From Planctomycetota bacterium (GTDB lineage: Bacteria; Planctomycetota; Planctomycetia; Pirellulales; UBA7805), in contig JAIOPX010000109.1 in NCBI GenBank assembly GCA_021413705.1, positions 1-41,983 on the forward strand: a stretch of 41,983 nucleotides of DNA, in the 5' to 3' direction. The position numbers were made by a program, and so were the translations under genes. Numbering within the stretch: the stretch's first letter is position 1; every line of letters begins with the position of its first letter. Shown here one piece after another: positions 1 to 7,924 of the stretch. The notes beneath the pieces were generated by a model that worked only from the letters and a program-made list of their open reading frames with translations, was not told the origin of the DNA and did not search any database.

Positions 1-1232
1 GAGGGCTGTGTGGTGGCCGGTTCAAAGCGGGCCCAATTGCTGATGATTTGTTGCAATTGCTCGTTGCCGATGTGGGAGCGCGCGATGGACTGCCGCCAGT
101 AGTCGGCCGCGCGAGGGTATTGCCGGCGGTTGGTGAAGCTATCCGCCAGCGTGGAAAGCGCCTGCTGGCCTTGGGGGCTTTTGGCGTTGTCCGCCACTTG
201 CTGGCAGATCTTGATGAAGTTGAATTCATCCGGCAGCTTGAATCGCTTGATACCGGTGGCCAGCCGGGCAATCGTTTCGTCGTCGGTCAGTGTGTGCAGC
301 GCGTAGGTGCCGCTTTCGTCTTTATCCGGCTCGTCGCTTCCGCCGGCGCCGAAGAATCGGCCATACCAGGCCATCGTCTCGACTCCGAACTGGGCGCGAA
401 GGAAGTTGGCGAATTCCATTTGCGCTTCGTCCACGCGGTCGGGGGCGAACTCGCCCACTTGCACCAGCGCCCACCGCCAACGCTCGCCGTCGGACTTGGC
501 CGCCTCGAAAGTGCGCGGCGCGCGATATAGGATCGGCTTGCCCGCCTCATCGACCGGCGCGCCTTGCGGCGCCCCGCCGCCGAAGTACCAGCCCTCGTCG
601 ACGTCCGGCAGTGTGCCGAGGTCGGACAGGTACTGCAGCCGCCACGCTTCCGCATAGCCGCGATTGCCCAGCAGCATGCGGCCCAGGCTGAAGTAGAAGT
701 CGGCCGCGTCGCGCTCTGCGGCGGCGTCTTTGCGCAGCAACGGCAACGCCTGGACCATCAATTGCAGGGCGCGGACCCGGTCGCGCTCGTTAACGTTGAC
801 CGCATGGCCGCCGCCCCGCTTCTGGCCCCGCTCGAACTTCCCTGCGACCATGAAGCCGTAGTGCTGCATGCCGAGGTAATTGTCGGCGGCCGCCCACAGC
901 AGGCGCCATTGGCCGGCATGCACTTTGATGACCGCCTCGCAATATTCGTCTACTTCGTCGACGCGGCCAAGGTTTTGCAGGCACTGCGTGGCAAGCTGCA
1001 GTTGGCGGCCGGCCGTGCGGGGATCGGTGCCTTGGGCCAGCGTCTGCTTGCGGAACTGGTCGTAGGCGTCTTTAAAGTTGCCCTGCTGCATCAATTGCTC
1101 GGCGCCGCCAGCTCCGGGAGCAGGCCGGCGAACCGGCGGGGCGGCCTCGGCATGGCAGGCAAAAGCGGTGAAAACGGCCGCGGCGGCCAAGGCCACGATC
1201 AAAGCAACGCGGGCAATCGCTGGATTTTTCAT
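1..1232 (-). CDS. Alpha-2-macroglobulin-like protein, N-terminal part (cut by window start)
   Basis: The frame is open from an ATG at 1232 to the window edge, about 410 residues. It begins with a signal peptide: basic MKNPAIAR, then an Ala/Val-rich core, then a probable cleavage near CHAEA. The rest is alpha-helical, TPR-like sequence (LMQQGNFKDAYDQFRKQ, LATQCLQNLGRVDEVDEYC, YAEAWRLQYLSDL, STLADSFTNRRQYPRAADYW). The stretches MVAGKFERGQKRGGG and RDRVRALQLMVQALPL followed by EGWYFGGG are what I remember from the N-terminal region of very large planctomycete proteins annotated as alpha-2-macroglobulin family. In those, MG and thioester-type domains lie further downstream, which would be outside this window. 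Bacterial members are periplasmic or surface protease traps, but the MG and bait domains cannot be seen here. No clear Shine-Dalgarno sequence precedes the ATG. The identification rests on memory of the family. Confidence 0.75.
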   Translation of the reverse strand, partial: MKNPAIARVALIVALAAAAVFTAFACHAEAAPPVRRPAPGAGGAEQLMQQGNFKDAYDQFRKQTLAQGTDPRTAGRQLQLATQCLQNLGRVDEVDEYCEAVIKVHAGQWRLLWAAADNYLGMQHYGFMVAGKFERGQKRGGGHAVNVNERDRVRALQLMVQALPLLRKDAAAERDAADFYFSLGRMLLGNRGYAEAWRLQYLSDLGTLPDVDEGWYFGGGAPQGAPVDEAGKPILYRAPRTFEAAKSDGERWRWALVQVGEFAPDRVDEAQMEFANFLRAQFGVETMAWYGRFFGAGGSDEPDKDESGTYALHTLTDDETIARLATGIKRFKLPDEFNFIKICQQVADNAKSPQGQQALSTLADSFTNRRQYPRAADYWRQSIARSHIGNEQLQQIISNWARFEPATTQP

Positions 1233-1476
1233 AGATATACGTCAGACCAATCAAGAATCAGGGGAATATTGAAGTGCGATGGTTCAGCGTACCGGCCCCT
1301 TCGGGAACCCGCCGCGGGCCAGTTTCGGAAGGGACGCTTCCGATAGGATTGTGCGTCAACCTAATGAGACGAGGCAGAGAGGGCAAGAGTTCTGTGCAAA
1401 TCGAGGGATATTTTCGCTTGCCGCGGCCAGATTGCCGCCGCCGCGTTAATCGAGAATATTACCCCCATTACCCTGC

Positions 1477-2070
1477 TCATCGCACGAACCCTCGGCGGCC
1501 GGCGGGGCCCAGGATGATCCAGGCTCGGCCGAGGATTTGTGCCGGGGTAATGGCCGGATTGAAGCGGCTGTCTTCCGAGTCCTTCGTCTCGTCCCCCAGC
1601 ACATAGTAGGCGTTGCCATAACGGACCGGCTTGCCGTCCATCAGATTGCCGTACGGCAAGTAGTGGTGATCGAGCAACGGCAGCTCGGCGGGCGGCTTGA
1701 CCTCGTGGCCGTCGATGAGCACGGTCCCGTTGCGGCGCATCTGAATCGACTCGCCGGGCAGGCCCACGACTCGCTTCATGATGCGGTTGCCGTTTCGATC
1801 CTGGATCGCGATGACTTCCCAGCGACGCGGGGCGCGAAACCAGTAGCTGAAGCGTTCGCTCAGCACGCGGTCGCCATCCTTCCAGTCCTCCCCTTGCAGG
1901 GTTGGGGACATCGATCCGGAGACCATCCGCGAGTAATCGAAGCCGAGCAGAAAAATGAGGGTGCCGAAACCGATGGCCGCCAGACATCGCACGGTCCACT
2001 GCCAGAGAAAACGCAGGGAGGCGGACAGCCTGGTTCTATTCGCTGGGCCGGTCATGGTCAGTCTTCCCAT
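1477..2070 (-). CDS. lepB: Signal peptidase I (S26 family)
   Basis: This is a membrane serine protease of 197 residues that removes signal peptides from exported proteins. A single N-terminal membrane segment (about 28-43) precedes the catalytic box SGSMSPTL, with nucleophile Ser53. The general base is Lys99 in MKRVVGLPGE, and the conserved LGDETKDSEDSR (159-170) matches family box E. The family dyad is therefore intact. It is short and has no second membrane segment. Two starts are possible: ATG at 2070, or ATG at 2055, which has a GGGAAGA just upstream. Either start overlaps the end of the preceding gene, by 35 or 20 bp, so it is probably translationally coupled to the small membrane protein and radical SAM gene. 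That context suggests a dedicated processing peptidase and not only the housekeeping enzyme, but this is inference. Confidence 0.92.
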   Translation of the reverse strand: MGRLTMTGPANRTRLSASLRFLWQWTVRCLAAIGFGTLIFLLGFDYSRMVSGSMSPTLQGEDWKDGDRVLSERFSYWFRAPRRWEVIAIQDRNGNRIMKRVVGLPGESIQMRRNGTVLIDGHEVKPPAELPLLDHHYLPYGNLMDGKPVRYGNAYYVLGDETKDSEDSRFNPAITPAQILGRAWIILGPAGRRGFVR

Positions 2071-2392
2071 CGATAACGCCGGACGAGTTGGCGGCCGTGC
2101 TGGACGTTTCGATATCTGGCGCCGATGCGGGTTCGCGCAGCGCGTCCACGGCGGCGTCGATCTGCCGCTCGCGCTCTTCCCACTTCAAGCGCGACGAGCG
2201 CGTGGCCCCCATGCAAGGCGTGACCGCATTGCCGAGCAGGAAGAACAGCGTGGTGCCGGCGGCCCCGAAGGCCACCAGCCCCTTCGTCACGCGTGACGCC
2301 CAGCCGCTGCTGGTGACCGGCTCTGGAGGGCCCGTGGGATCGAACGCCGGATCCAGGCTTGGTTCGTCGTCGGGTAGCGGTTCGATGGTCAT
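2036..2392 (-). CDS. Small single-span membrane protein paired with a radical SAM enzyme
   Basis: This protein has 118 residues and no function I recognise. The ATG at 2392 overlaps the TGA of the radical SAM gene as ATGA, which fixes the start and implies coupled translation. The N-terminus (1-30) is acidic and proline-rich. A hydrophobic span (about 38-57, LVAFGAAGTTLFFLLGNAV) follows, and directly after it comes TPCMGATRSSRLKWEERERQ with the only cysteine (Cys60). The tail is an acidic, low-complexity Ser/Thr/Ala stretch. The gene also overlaps the start of the signal peptidase gene. Its size, its tight linkage to a SPASM-type maturase and its composition make it a candidate substrate of that enzyme. 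It could equally be a membrane partner. The longer reading frame upstream lies inside the radical SAM gene and is not used. Confidence 0.75.
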   Translation of the reverse strand: MTIEPLPDDEPSLDPAFDPTGPPEPVTSSGWASRVTKGLVAFGAAGTTLFFLLGNAVTPCMGATRSSRLKWEERERQIDAAVDALREPASAPDIETSSTAANSSGVIDGKTDHDRPSE

Positions 2393-3480
2393 GGCCTCGC
2401 TCCTAGGGAAACCAGGGAGGGCTCGCAGGCCGGACGCATGGCGCCCAGCACGCGGGCCGTTTCTCGGAAACAGACGCGATCGAGCAGGCAGAGCAGCGCA
2501 TCGGGCCGGCTTGGATCGCCCGTGCGGATGAAGTTGCTGCATCGACAGCTCGTCGCGCATTGGTTGTGGATCGCACAATGCGAACATTCCTCTGCCCCTG
2601 TCGCGATCAGCGGCTGCGGCCGAAAGGAGCCCGCGTCGAAGGCGTGACCGGGCAGCCGGGCGGGATTATCTGCTGCGTCGGAATTGATGACCCGTTCGCA
2701 CGGATAAAGATTGCCGGACGGGGCGACGGCGATCTGGCCATTGCCGTAGCCGCAGCGGGCCGTCGGCTCGGCGGCAATTTCAAACAGCCGCGCTGCTTTT
2801 TCGTCGAACCAACCCACGCTGCTATCGGGGAGTCCTGCAAACCAGACGTCGGCCGCTTGGGCAACGGCGGTTTCCAGCCGGCGTGCGTCGTCGGCCGTCC
2901 AGGTGGCCCAAATGTCCAGCGATGGATCAACGTGCGAAATGCCCTGCCGCCGCAGCCAGGCAATTCCGTCGGGAAAATCCGCCACGGTATCGGGACGCAC
3001 GACCATCACCACCCTCGGCTCGCGCCCGGATGCGAGCAGTCGCCCAATCGTATCGAGAACGCTGGCGGAACTGCCGCGTCCGTCCGGCCCGCGCCGATGG
3101 CGATCGTGAATCTCCGGCAGTCCGTCGTGGCTGATATGAAGCCCCAGCCCGGGCAGGAGCATGACCTGCCACGCGACGGGATCGGCGAGCGTACCGTTAG
3201 TCGTCAGATTGACGCGCAGCCGGAGCCCGGCCGCCCGGGTTTCATCGCTGGCCCGCTGGATCACGTCGGCAACGAGCGGCGCTTCGAGCAACGGTTCGCC
3301 GCCGAAGAAACCCAGTTCCAGCAGGCCACCGGGGGCAAGCGACGCGAGGGCCCGATCCAGCGCCGCCACCGCCACTGCGCGCGACATCGGTCGATTGGAC
3401 TTGGCCCCGGTGTAGCAATAGTGGCAGCGCAAGTTGCACGCATGATTGACCATCAGCACGAGATGGAAATTGTCGTACAT
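2389..3480 (-). CDS. Radical SAM/SPASM domain protein (peptide-maturase type)
   Basis: This 363-residue cytoplasmic Fe-S enzyme carries the radical SAM cluster motif CNLRCHYC (Cys15, Cys19, Cys22), followed by GGEP at 60-63 for SAM binding. The C-terminal part matches the SPASM pattern closely: Cys243, then Gly256-x4-Cys261 (SGNLYPCER), then Cys299-x2-Cys302-x5-Cys308-x3-Cys312, with further cysteines at 314, 331 and 337. These would hold auxiliary 4Fe-4S clusters. Family members include anaerobic sulfatase maturases and enzymes that crosslink or modify ribosomal peptides. No classical sulfatase lies next to it. Instead it is first in a tight unit with a small membrane protein (ATGA overlap) and a signal peptidase I, which favours a peptide-modifying role. 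The actual substrate is unknown. Confidence 0.93.
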   Translation of the reverse strand: MYDNFHLVLMVNHACNLRCHYCYTGAKSNRPMSRAVAVAALDRALASLAPGGLLELGFFGGEPLLEAPLVADVIQRASDETRAAGLRLRVNLTTNGTLADPVAWQVMLLPGLGLHISHDGLPEIHDRHRRGPDGRGSSASVLDTIGRLLASGREPRVVMVVRPDTVADFPDGIAWLRRQGISHVDPSLDIWATWTADDARRLETAVAQAADVWFAGLPDSSVGWFDEKAARLFEIAAEPTARCGYGNGQIAVAPSGNLYPCERVINSDAADNPARLPGHAFDAGSFRPQPLIATGAEECSHCAIHNQCATSCRCSNFIRTGDPSRPDALLCLLDRVCFRETARVLGAMRPACEPSLVSLGARP

Positions 3481-3797
3481 GCCTGTTCCCGCGCATTGTC
3501 GAAGCGGTCGGGAAATAACCTGCCCAACAGCTTCCGATCTTTACCCCGTCAGACAAGCAGGCAACCGCCGGCCGTGAGCGGCGCAGCGGCCGCCCTGAGA
3601 ACGGGGGCCTCTTCGAGCATCGTACCAACGGATAGCCGGAACGCAAGCAAATTGCGCGCGATTTTGGCGGAACAAACGGTGGTTGAAGGTCATGCGGGCG
3701 AAGGTGATTCGGGTTAAGGCGAGCTGTCGTTATACTTGCTGCCAGGGAAAGCGCCGCCAAGGGCGAAAATTCCAACGATCGCAATGCTGGCCACGTC
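3481..3797. other. Intergenic region between divergent genes
   Basis: This stretch of 317 bp separates the minus-strand radical SAM unit from the plus-strand DUF457 gene, so it should hold both promoters. I see no convincing sigma-70 boxes, RNA gene or repeat in it. Frames that cross it do not read like protein. Confidence 0.4.
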
Positions 3798-4694
3798 ATG
3801 GACATCGTAACGCACGCGATGATGGGGGCGATCGTGGCGAGTCCGCTGGTCGCCAGCCAGCCGCTGGCGGCCGCTGCTTTCATGCTCGGGTCGGCGCTGC
3901 CCGATCTCGATGCCGTCTCCCGTATTTTCGGCAAGCGGGCCTTTCTCGCGGCCCATCAGACGTTCACGCACGCGCTGCCGGTGATCGCGCTGCTGGGGGG
4001 AGCGTGTTGGATTGTGTTGGCGATGGCGGGAATCGAAGCGCCGTGGATCGCGGCGGCCCTGATGCTCGGAATGATGTTCCACAGCCTGCTGGACGCGACC
4101 AACACCTACGGCATTACGCTGTGGGCGCCGTTCACGCTGCGGCGATATTGCACGGAGTGGATTTTCTTCATCGACGCGGTCGTAATTTCCGTCACCGGGG
4201 TGACGTTGGCCTGGATCGCATGGCGGTGGCGGAATGCCGGCCCGCCCGGCTGGATGGTACCCGCGGTCTATGTCGCAGGGATGGCCGCCTACTGGATCGT
4301 GCGGGTGATGCTGCGCCGGCGGGCGATGCGGTTCGCGCCGGCGGGAACCATTGCTCTGATTCCCAGCGCGCTAACGCCGTGGCTATTCTTCGGCTGTGCC
4401 CAGCGCGGCACGGCCATCGAGACGTTTCTCATCACGGCGTCCGGAAGGATGCGAGACGCGCGGACGTGGCCGACTTATGACGATTCCTGGCCGCAGTTGC
4501 AAACGCTGCCGGAGTACCTGTTGATGAAGCGAGTCTCCAACGCCTTTCACGTGGTCGTGGTGGATCGTGCCGGGGATCGGACGAAGCTCACATGCAAGGA
4601 TCTGCGCACCCGGAATTTTGGCGCGCGATTCGGCGACCTGGAAGTGGTCGTCAACGCGGCCGGCGCCGTCGTGGAGCGCCGCTTCCATGTCTAG
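3798..4694 (+). CDS. YdjM/DUF457-type membrane-bound metal-dependent hydrolase
   Basis: This inner-membrane protein of 298 residues belongs to the family once described as LexA-binding, inner membrane-associated putative hydrolases (PF04307, DUF457). The N-terminal half shows the expected metal-ligand pattern: His6 in DIVTHAMMG, Asp36 and Asp38 in LPDLDAV, His53 and His58 in HQTFTHALP, and His95 and Asp99 in HSLLDATNTYG. Several membrane helices follow. The C-terminal 100 residues (after about 200) are more soluble, with IETFLITASGRMRDARTWPTY. The true substrate of the family is not established, though phospholipase-like activity has been proposed. The gene stands alone on its strand, divergent from the radical SAM unit and convergent with a PEP-CTERM gene from which a strong terminator separates it. 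Confidence 0.9.
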   Translation: MDIVTHAMMGAIVASPLVASQPLAAAAFMLGSALPDLDAVSRIFGKRAFLAAHQTFTHALPVIALLGGACWIVLAMAGIEAPWIAAALMLGMMFHSLLDATNTYGITLWAPFTLRRYCTEWIFFIDAVVISVTGVTLAWIAWRWRNAGPPGWMVPAVYVAGMAAYWIVRVMLRRRAMRFAPAGTIALIPSALTPWLFFGCAQRGTAIETFLITASGRMRDARTWPTYDDSWPQLQTLPEYLLMKRVSNAFHVVVVDRAGDRTKLTCKDLRTRNFGARFGDLEVVVNAAGAVVERRFHV

Positions 4695-4726
4695 GCCCGG
4701 GATGCGACCCTGAGTGCCATGGAAAA

Positions 4727-4765
4727 GGGCCGTCGCGGACTTCTCGTGATCGCCCGCGACGGCCC
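4727..4765. terminator. Bidirectional rho-independent terminator
   Basis: A perfect 12 bp stem, GGGCCGTCGCGG (4727-4738) with CCGCGACGGCCC (4754-4765), encloses a 15-base loop. It is followed by a T-rich run on the plus strand (TGCTTTTGTT) and by CCCTTTTCC on the minus strand. It lies between two convergent genes ending at 4694 and 4816, so it can serve both. Confidence 0.75.
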
Positions 4766-4815
4766 TGCTTTTGTTGCCTTGCGCCCATCGGCGCGAAGCT
4801 CGCTACGTTCCGCAT

Positions 4816-5736
4816 TCAGCCGCGCACGCGGCGGCGTTTCCAGGCGACCAGTCCCAGCCCGGCCAGGCCCAGCGCGGCCAGGACGAAAGTGGAGGGCTCG
4901 GGGACGCTTGAGGGACCCGCATCGTCGAGCAGCCGGCTAATCACCGGACCTTCCAACTCGATCGAGAAGGGGGGATCCGCCACCACATCGACGACCTGGC
5001 CGTCGAACGTGGCGTTAGCGCCCGTGATCGACAGGCCAACATTGGCGTTGACCTCTACGTCGTTTCCCAGCAGGAAACTCAGAATCGTGGCCGAATCGAC
5101 GGACAGATCGCTGAGCGTAAAGCTCTGGAGACTGAGATTCAAATTCGTGGCCTGCAGGGTCAGCACGTCCACGGCGTTGTTGCCGTTGATGTCCACGCCC
5201 AGCGGATAAATCGCCTCGCTCGACGAAATGGAGGGCGTAAAATCAATCGGCGTGCTCAACAGATCGTCCACGCTGGCATCGAACGAGCCGATCAGCTGCA
5301 CGCTCAGTGGCGTCGAGGGGGCGAGCAACGTCACGGGGCTCGTCAGTCCCGTGGCAAAGTTATGCGCGGCGTCCGCGTCGGTGAGCGTCACGTCGGCATA
5401 CAGGTTGATCGTGCTGGTGACGTTAAACGTGTACACGAGCGGATTGGCAGTGGGCGTAATCGAAACTGTCGCCTGGCCGGTGGAAACGTACAGCGGCGAT
5501 TCCGTCACCAGGACGCTGGTGTCGAGATATCCATAATTGTCGATCGATCCGGGCTGCGTGTTGCCAATGTCGGTGGAGAGCGGCAAGCTGCCGCTGCCGG
5601 ACAGGCTCAAGGCGGTGATTTCCGTTCCGGCGAGGTTCACGGTGAGCGTGGCGGCCGATCCCCAACTCGGCAGCAGGGCGATCAGTGCCAGCGACGCCAT
5701 GACGGCCATCGCTCGTGTTATATTTTTAGTTCTCAT
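4816..5736 (-). CDS. Secreted PEP-CTERM sorting domain protein
   Basis: This is an exported protein of 306 residues. The ATG at 5736 is chosen because GAGGAGA precedes it at good spacing. A further upstream in-frame start at 5775 has no such signal. The N-terminus MRTKNITRAMAVMASLALIALL is a signal peptide with cleavage near GSAATL. The C-terminus carries a textbook PEP-CTERM signal: VPEPSTFVLAALGLAGLG, a hydrophobic span, then the basic stop WKRRRVRG. This marks it for exosortase/archaeosortase-type surface processing. The body (about 30-275) is rich in Thr, Ser, Leu and Asp and is probably beta-sandwich, with no recognisable catalytic motif. Its role is unknown, and PEP-CTERM proteins are generally linked to envelope or exopolysaccharide matrix. 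It appears monocistronic. Confidence 0.88.
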   Translation of the reverse strand: MRTKNITRAMAVMASLALIALLPSWGSAATLTVNLAGTEITALSLSGSGSLPLSTDIGNTQPGSIDNYGYLDTSVLVTESPLYVSTGQATVSITPTANPLVYTFNVTSTINLYADVTLTDADAAHNFATGLTSPVTLLAPSTPLSVQLIGSFDASVDDLLSTPIDFTPSISSSEAIYPLGVDINGNNAVDVLTLQATNLNLSLQSFTLSDLSVDSATILSFLLGNDVEVNANVGLSITGANATFDGQVVDVVADPPFSIELEGPVISRLLDDAGPSSVPEPSTFVLAALGLAGLGLVAWKRRRVRG

Positions 5737-6561
5737 GCAAACAGGTCTCCTCAGGGTTGGATGTTTGTCAATCAAAGAGTAATCAATGAGTTATGAGCAG
5801 CGAGCGGGAGGGCGCTAGCCCCCGGTTTTTTTGGAACGTGAACCGGACGTTAGCGCGTGCCGGCTGATGTGTTCAAACAGAGCCAGACCGGCCGCAAAAA
5901 CCCACTCGTAAAAAACTCCACGAAAAAAGACTGCTCAGAATCTCCAGCATGCCATGCGTCACCAAAGCGCATCGCACCGAAAATCCCTGGCAGCCTGTGG
6001 TTACTGGCGATTCCTGGCCGCCCCTCACCCCGGTCCTCTCCCGGAGGGAGCGAAAGGATGTGGAGAAGCTCTTAATGCTAGTTGGGTTGAAATTGGCGCG
6101 GTTTAAAAACGAAAAAAGGTGCCCGAAACCTCACGCAGCCTTACGGCTGGAGTGTGAGAGGTTTCGCGCACCTTAATGACTGGCATGACTCCGAAAAACT
6201 GCGGGGCCGCCGCGCACCGCGCCGGCCGATTAAGGGAGAAGTTTAGCCAATGGCCTGAACCTGTCAAGCCTGCGCCGGGCTTTTTTTTGAAGGCCGTCGC
6301 GCGGGCCGGGGAAATGCTGCCCGCGGCGATCCGTGCCCGCCACTGCGGCGCTGTTCCCGGCGTCTCGCTCCGGCGTGCGAGTTTCCGTCAAAGGGAACAA
6401 CACGTCCTCTCCGAACGAGAGACAGTCCTGGCACTTTTACTTGACATTCCCCGAACAGAAGATTAGCTTCATCGCCAATCTCACTTAGCGAATCCCACTT
6501 CGCGAATCTTAATTCTCCTCACTACATACAACATTCGCCAGCATTCTTGGGGGACATTGCC
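5737..6561. other. Long intergenic region with repeat-like elements
   Basis: About 825 bp lie here with no convincing gene. It holds the probable promoter of the PEP-CTERM gene near 5740-5800 and a GC-rich CCCCTCACCCCGGTCCTC/CCGGAGGG stretch near 6023-6052, which resembles interspersed sequence common in planctomycete genomes. It also holds the hairpin at 6116-6174 listed separately. The open frame 6176-6466 has atypical composition and no start signal, and I do not call it. Confidence 0.45.
6116..6174. repeat. Large imperfect palindrome (hairpin)
   Basis: The outer arms AAGGTGC (6116-6122) and GCACCTT (6168-6174) continue into CGAAACCTCAC opposite GTGAGAGGTTTCG. An inner CAGCC/GGCTG stem closes on the loop TTAC. 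The whole 59 bp is nearly self-complementary apart from a small bulge. There is no T-run, so it looks more like a REP-type palindromic element or a structured RNA than a simple terminator. Confidence 0.6.
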
Positions 6562-6774
6562 ATGGGGCTGGTGATCGGTGCGGTAGGAGTTGTCTCCATT
6601 ATTATCGGCATCCAGGGATTTCGCGCAGCCGGACTGCCACTGACGAGCGAAAAACGGCTGACGGGACGCCCCGCACACATCATTGGGACCGTTTGCATTG
6701 CGTTCGGTATCTTATGCCTGCTCGCGATCGTGGGCTTTATTCTGATGGTCGCTACAAACACTCGGCTGAGATAA
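6562..6774 (+). CDS. Small two-helix membrane protein
   Basis: This is a hypothetical protein of 70 residues. The ATG at 6562 is preceded by TTGGGGGA at a suitable distance, which supports it as the start over an upstream TTG. The sequence has two hydrophobic spans: about 2-17 (GLVIGAVGVVSIIIGI) and about 43-63 (HIIGTVCIAFGILCLL and on). They are joined by a short polar loop containing LTSEKRLTGRPAH. I recognise no family. It stands alone between a long non-coding region and a convergent hydrolase gene. Coding status is supported by the hydrophobic pattern and ribosome site only. Confidence 0.6.
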   Translation: MGLVIGAVGVVSIIIGIQGFRAAGLPLTSEKRLTGRPAHIIGTVCIAFGILCLLAIVGFILMVATNTRLR

Positions 6775-6828
6775 AGAACGGTCAATTATCGCCGGACCAG
6801 TTCTCGGGCCTGAGCCAGGACTTATCCG

Positions 6829-7527
6829 TTACTTAGTCCGGCGTTTGGGGAGCCGTTTTTTGACTCTCTGGCGGAGTTTCCGGAGCTTGCCCTGGGGGAC
6901 GGGCCGGTCGAGGACGTAGCAGGTGTGTGGCACGGCGGTGCGCCAAATGTCCTCGGGCGTGGTGTTCTTTACAGTCAGGCCGGGGGCCAGGTCAATTTGG
7001 GCGGTGCGGAAGAGGTGATGCACGAATGCGGAGCAGTAGAACGACTTGTCGCGATCCAGCAGGTTGTCCCTGGTCCGCAGCTTCGCGTAGCGCAGGGCGA
7101 TGAGTGTTCCGAACAGTTCGCGCACCGAATACTTCACGCGGTTGGCGACGAGTTCGAGCCCTTCGGCAAGGACTCGGCCAACCTGCTCGGGCGCGAGGTC
7201 GAAATCGAGCACTGTGAGGTGGGTGTAGTAGCCGTCGTCGAAGAACTTGCTGATGCGGTTTTCCTGCACGCCCAGGCGGATGTGCTTGCGGTTAATCTGC
7301 AAGTCCGACTCGATGACCCAATGCTGCCCGTCAACGCGCTGGCCCTGGAAGACGAAGGCGTGCGACCACTGGCTCCAAGCCTTGTCAGCGTCCAGGTGCC
7401 GCTGGGCGCGGCCAATGGCCTTGTCGATTGACGTCGAGCCGCCGGCCAGCCCAATGCGTCCAGGCCGGGCGTAGGACTCCAGAAACTCCCGGTTGCTCAT
7501 GCCTTTGATCTTAATGGTCTGGCTCAT
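6829..7527 (-). CDS. Permuted papain-like hydrolase (YiiX/DUF830-type NlpC/P60)
   Basis: This protein of 232 residues has the order expected of circularly permuted NlpC/P60 enzymes, with the histidine before the cysteine. His56 lies in WSHAFVFQG, a following acidic strand contains WVIESDL (Glu73), and a late Cys165 lies in FYCSAFVHHLF. Members hydrolyse amide or ester bonds in cell-wall peptides or lipids, but the target of this one cannot be read from sequence. No signal peptide is visible, so it is probably cytoplasmic. The C-terminus is strongly basic (KLRKLRQRVKKRLPKRR), which may bind nucleic acid or membrane. No clear ribosome site precedes the ATG at 7527, and Met10 is an alternative start. 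It is not obviously in an operon. Confidence 0.82.
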   Translation of the reverse strand: MSQTIKIKGMSNREFLESYARPGRIGLAGGSTSIDKAIGRAQRHLDADKAWSQWSHAFVFQGQRVDGQHWVIESDLQINRKHIRLGVQENRISKFFDDGYYTHLTVLDFDLAPEQVGRVLAEGLELVANRVKYSVRELFGTLIALRYAKLRTRDNLLDRDKSFYCSAFVHHLFRTAQIDLAPGLTVKNTTPEDIWRTAVPHTCYVLDRPVPQGKLRKLRQRVKKRLPKRRTK

Positions 7528-7584
7528 GTGCTTAATGGTAGACCAAACCGGAGAGATTTGCAGACCATGACGACGCAGCCGACA

Positions 7585-7625
7585 GGGACAGTCCCTTTTC
7601 TTCCTGCGGAAGAAGGGACAGTCCC
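7585..7625. repeat. Paired GGGACAGTCCC palindromic repeat
   Basis: The 11-mer GGGACAGTCCC, itself palindromic around its central A, occurs at 7585-7595 and 7615-7625. Between the copies lies CTTCC-TGC-GGAAG, which extends the pairing into a longer hairpin. It lies between two genes. Such repeats often accompany REP-associated transposase (RAYT) elements, but no such transposase is in the window. Confidence 0.55.
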
Positions 7626-7642
7626 AGCCCTCGCGCGCACGA

Positions 7643-7837
7643 TTATCCGGCCGGCATGCTGCGGGCCAAGATGCTCGACCATTGATCCCAGAGCCGCGCC
7701 GCGCGTTTGCTGGACGGACGCGATTTGCGGCTGGCTTTGGGGATCGCCGTGCTGCGCTGGTTCGAGGCTTCCGGCGGCGCGGGCGCTGGAACGTCGGCCC
7801 CCTTGGTGCTGGGGCGGGTTTTGGGTCGCCTGGCCAT
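7643..7837 (-). CDS. Small basic hypothetical protein
   Basis: This possible gene encodes 64 residues, rich in Arg, Lys, Pro and Ser (MARRPKTRPSTKG, ASRKSRPSSKRAARLWDQW). The ATG at 7837 follows AGGGAGAG at about seven bases, a good ribosome site, which is the main reason for calling it. It lies just downstream of the end of the giant repeat protein on the same strand (7925), 87 bp away. No domain is recognised. It could be a nucleic-acid-binding or disordered protein, or a chance frame. Confidence 0.4.
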   Translation of the reverse strand: MARRPKTRPSTKGADVPAPAPPEASNQRSTAIPKASRKSRPSSKRAARLWDQWSSILARSMPAG

Positions 7838-7924
7838 GAGCGTGCTCTCCCTGCGATTCAGTGCGACCGCTGTCGTGCGGTCTGGGGTCCAGTCACTCCA
7901 CGCCTGTTGTCGATCGGACGCAAC

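Noticed and set aside
2560-3717. Plus-strand open frame of 385 residues
   Set aside because: It is antisense to the radical SAM gene, which has complete family motifs. The composition is that of a shadow frame.
6176-6466. Plus-strand frame of 96 residues
   Set aside because: Arg/Ala-rich chance composition, no ribosome site, and it starts at the edge of a palindromic repeat.
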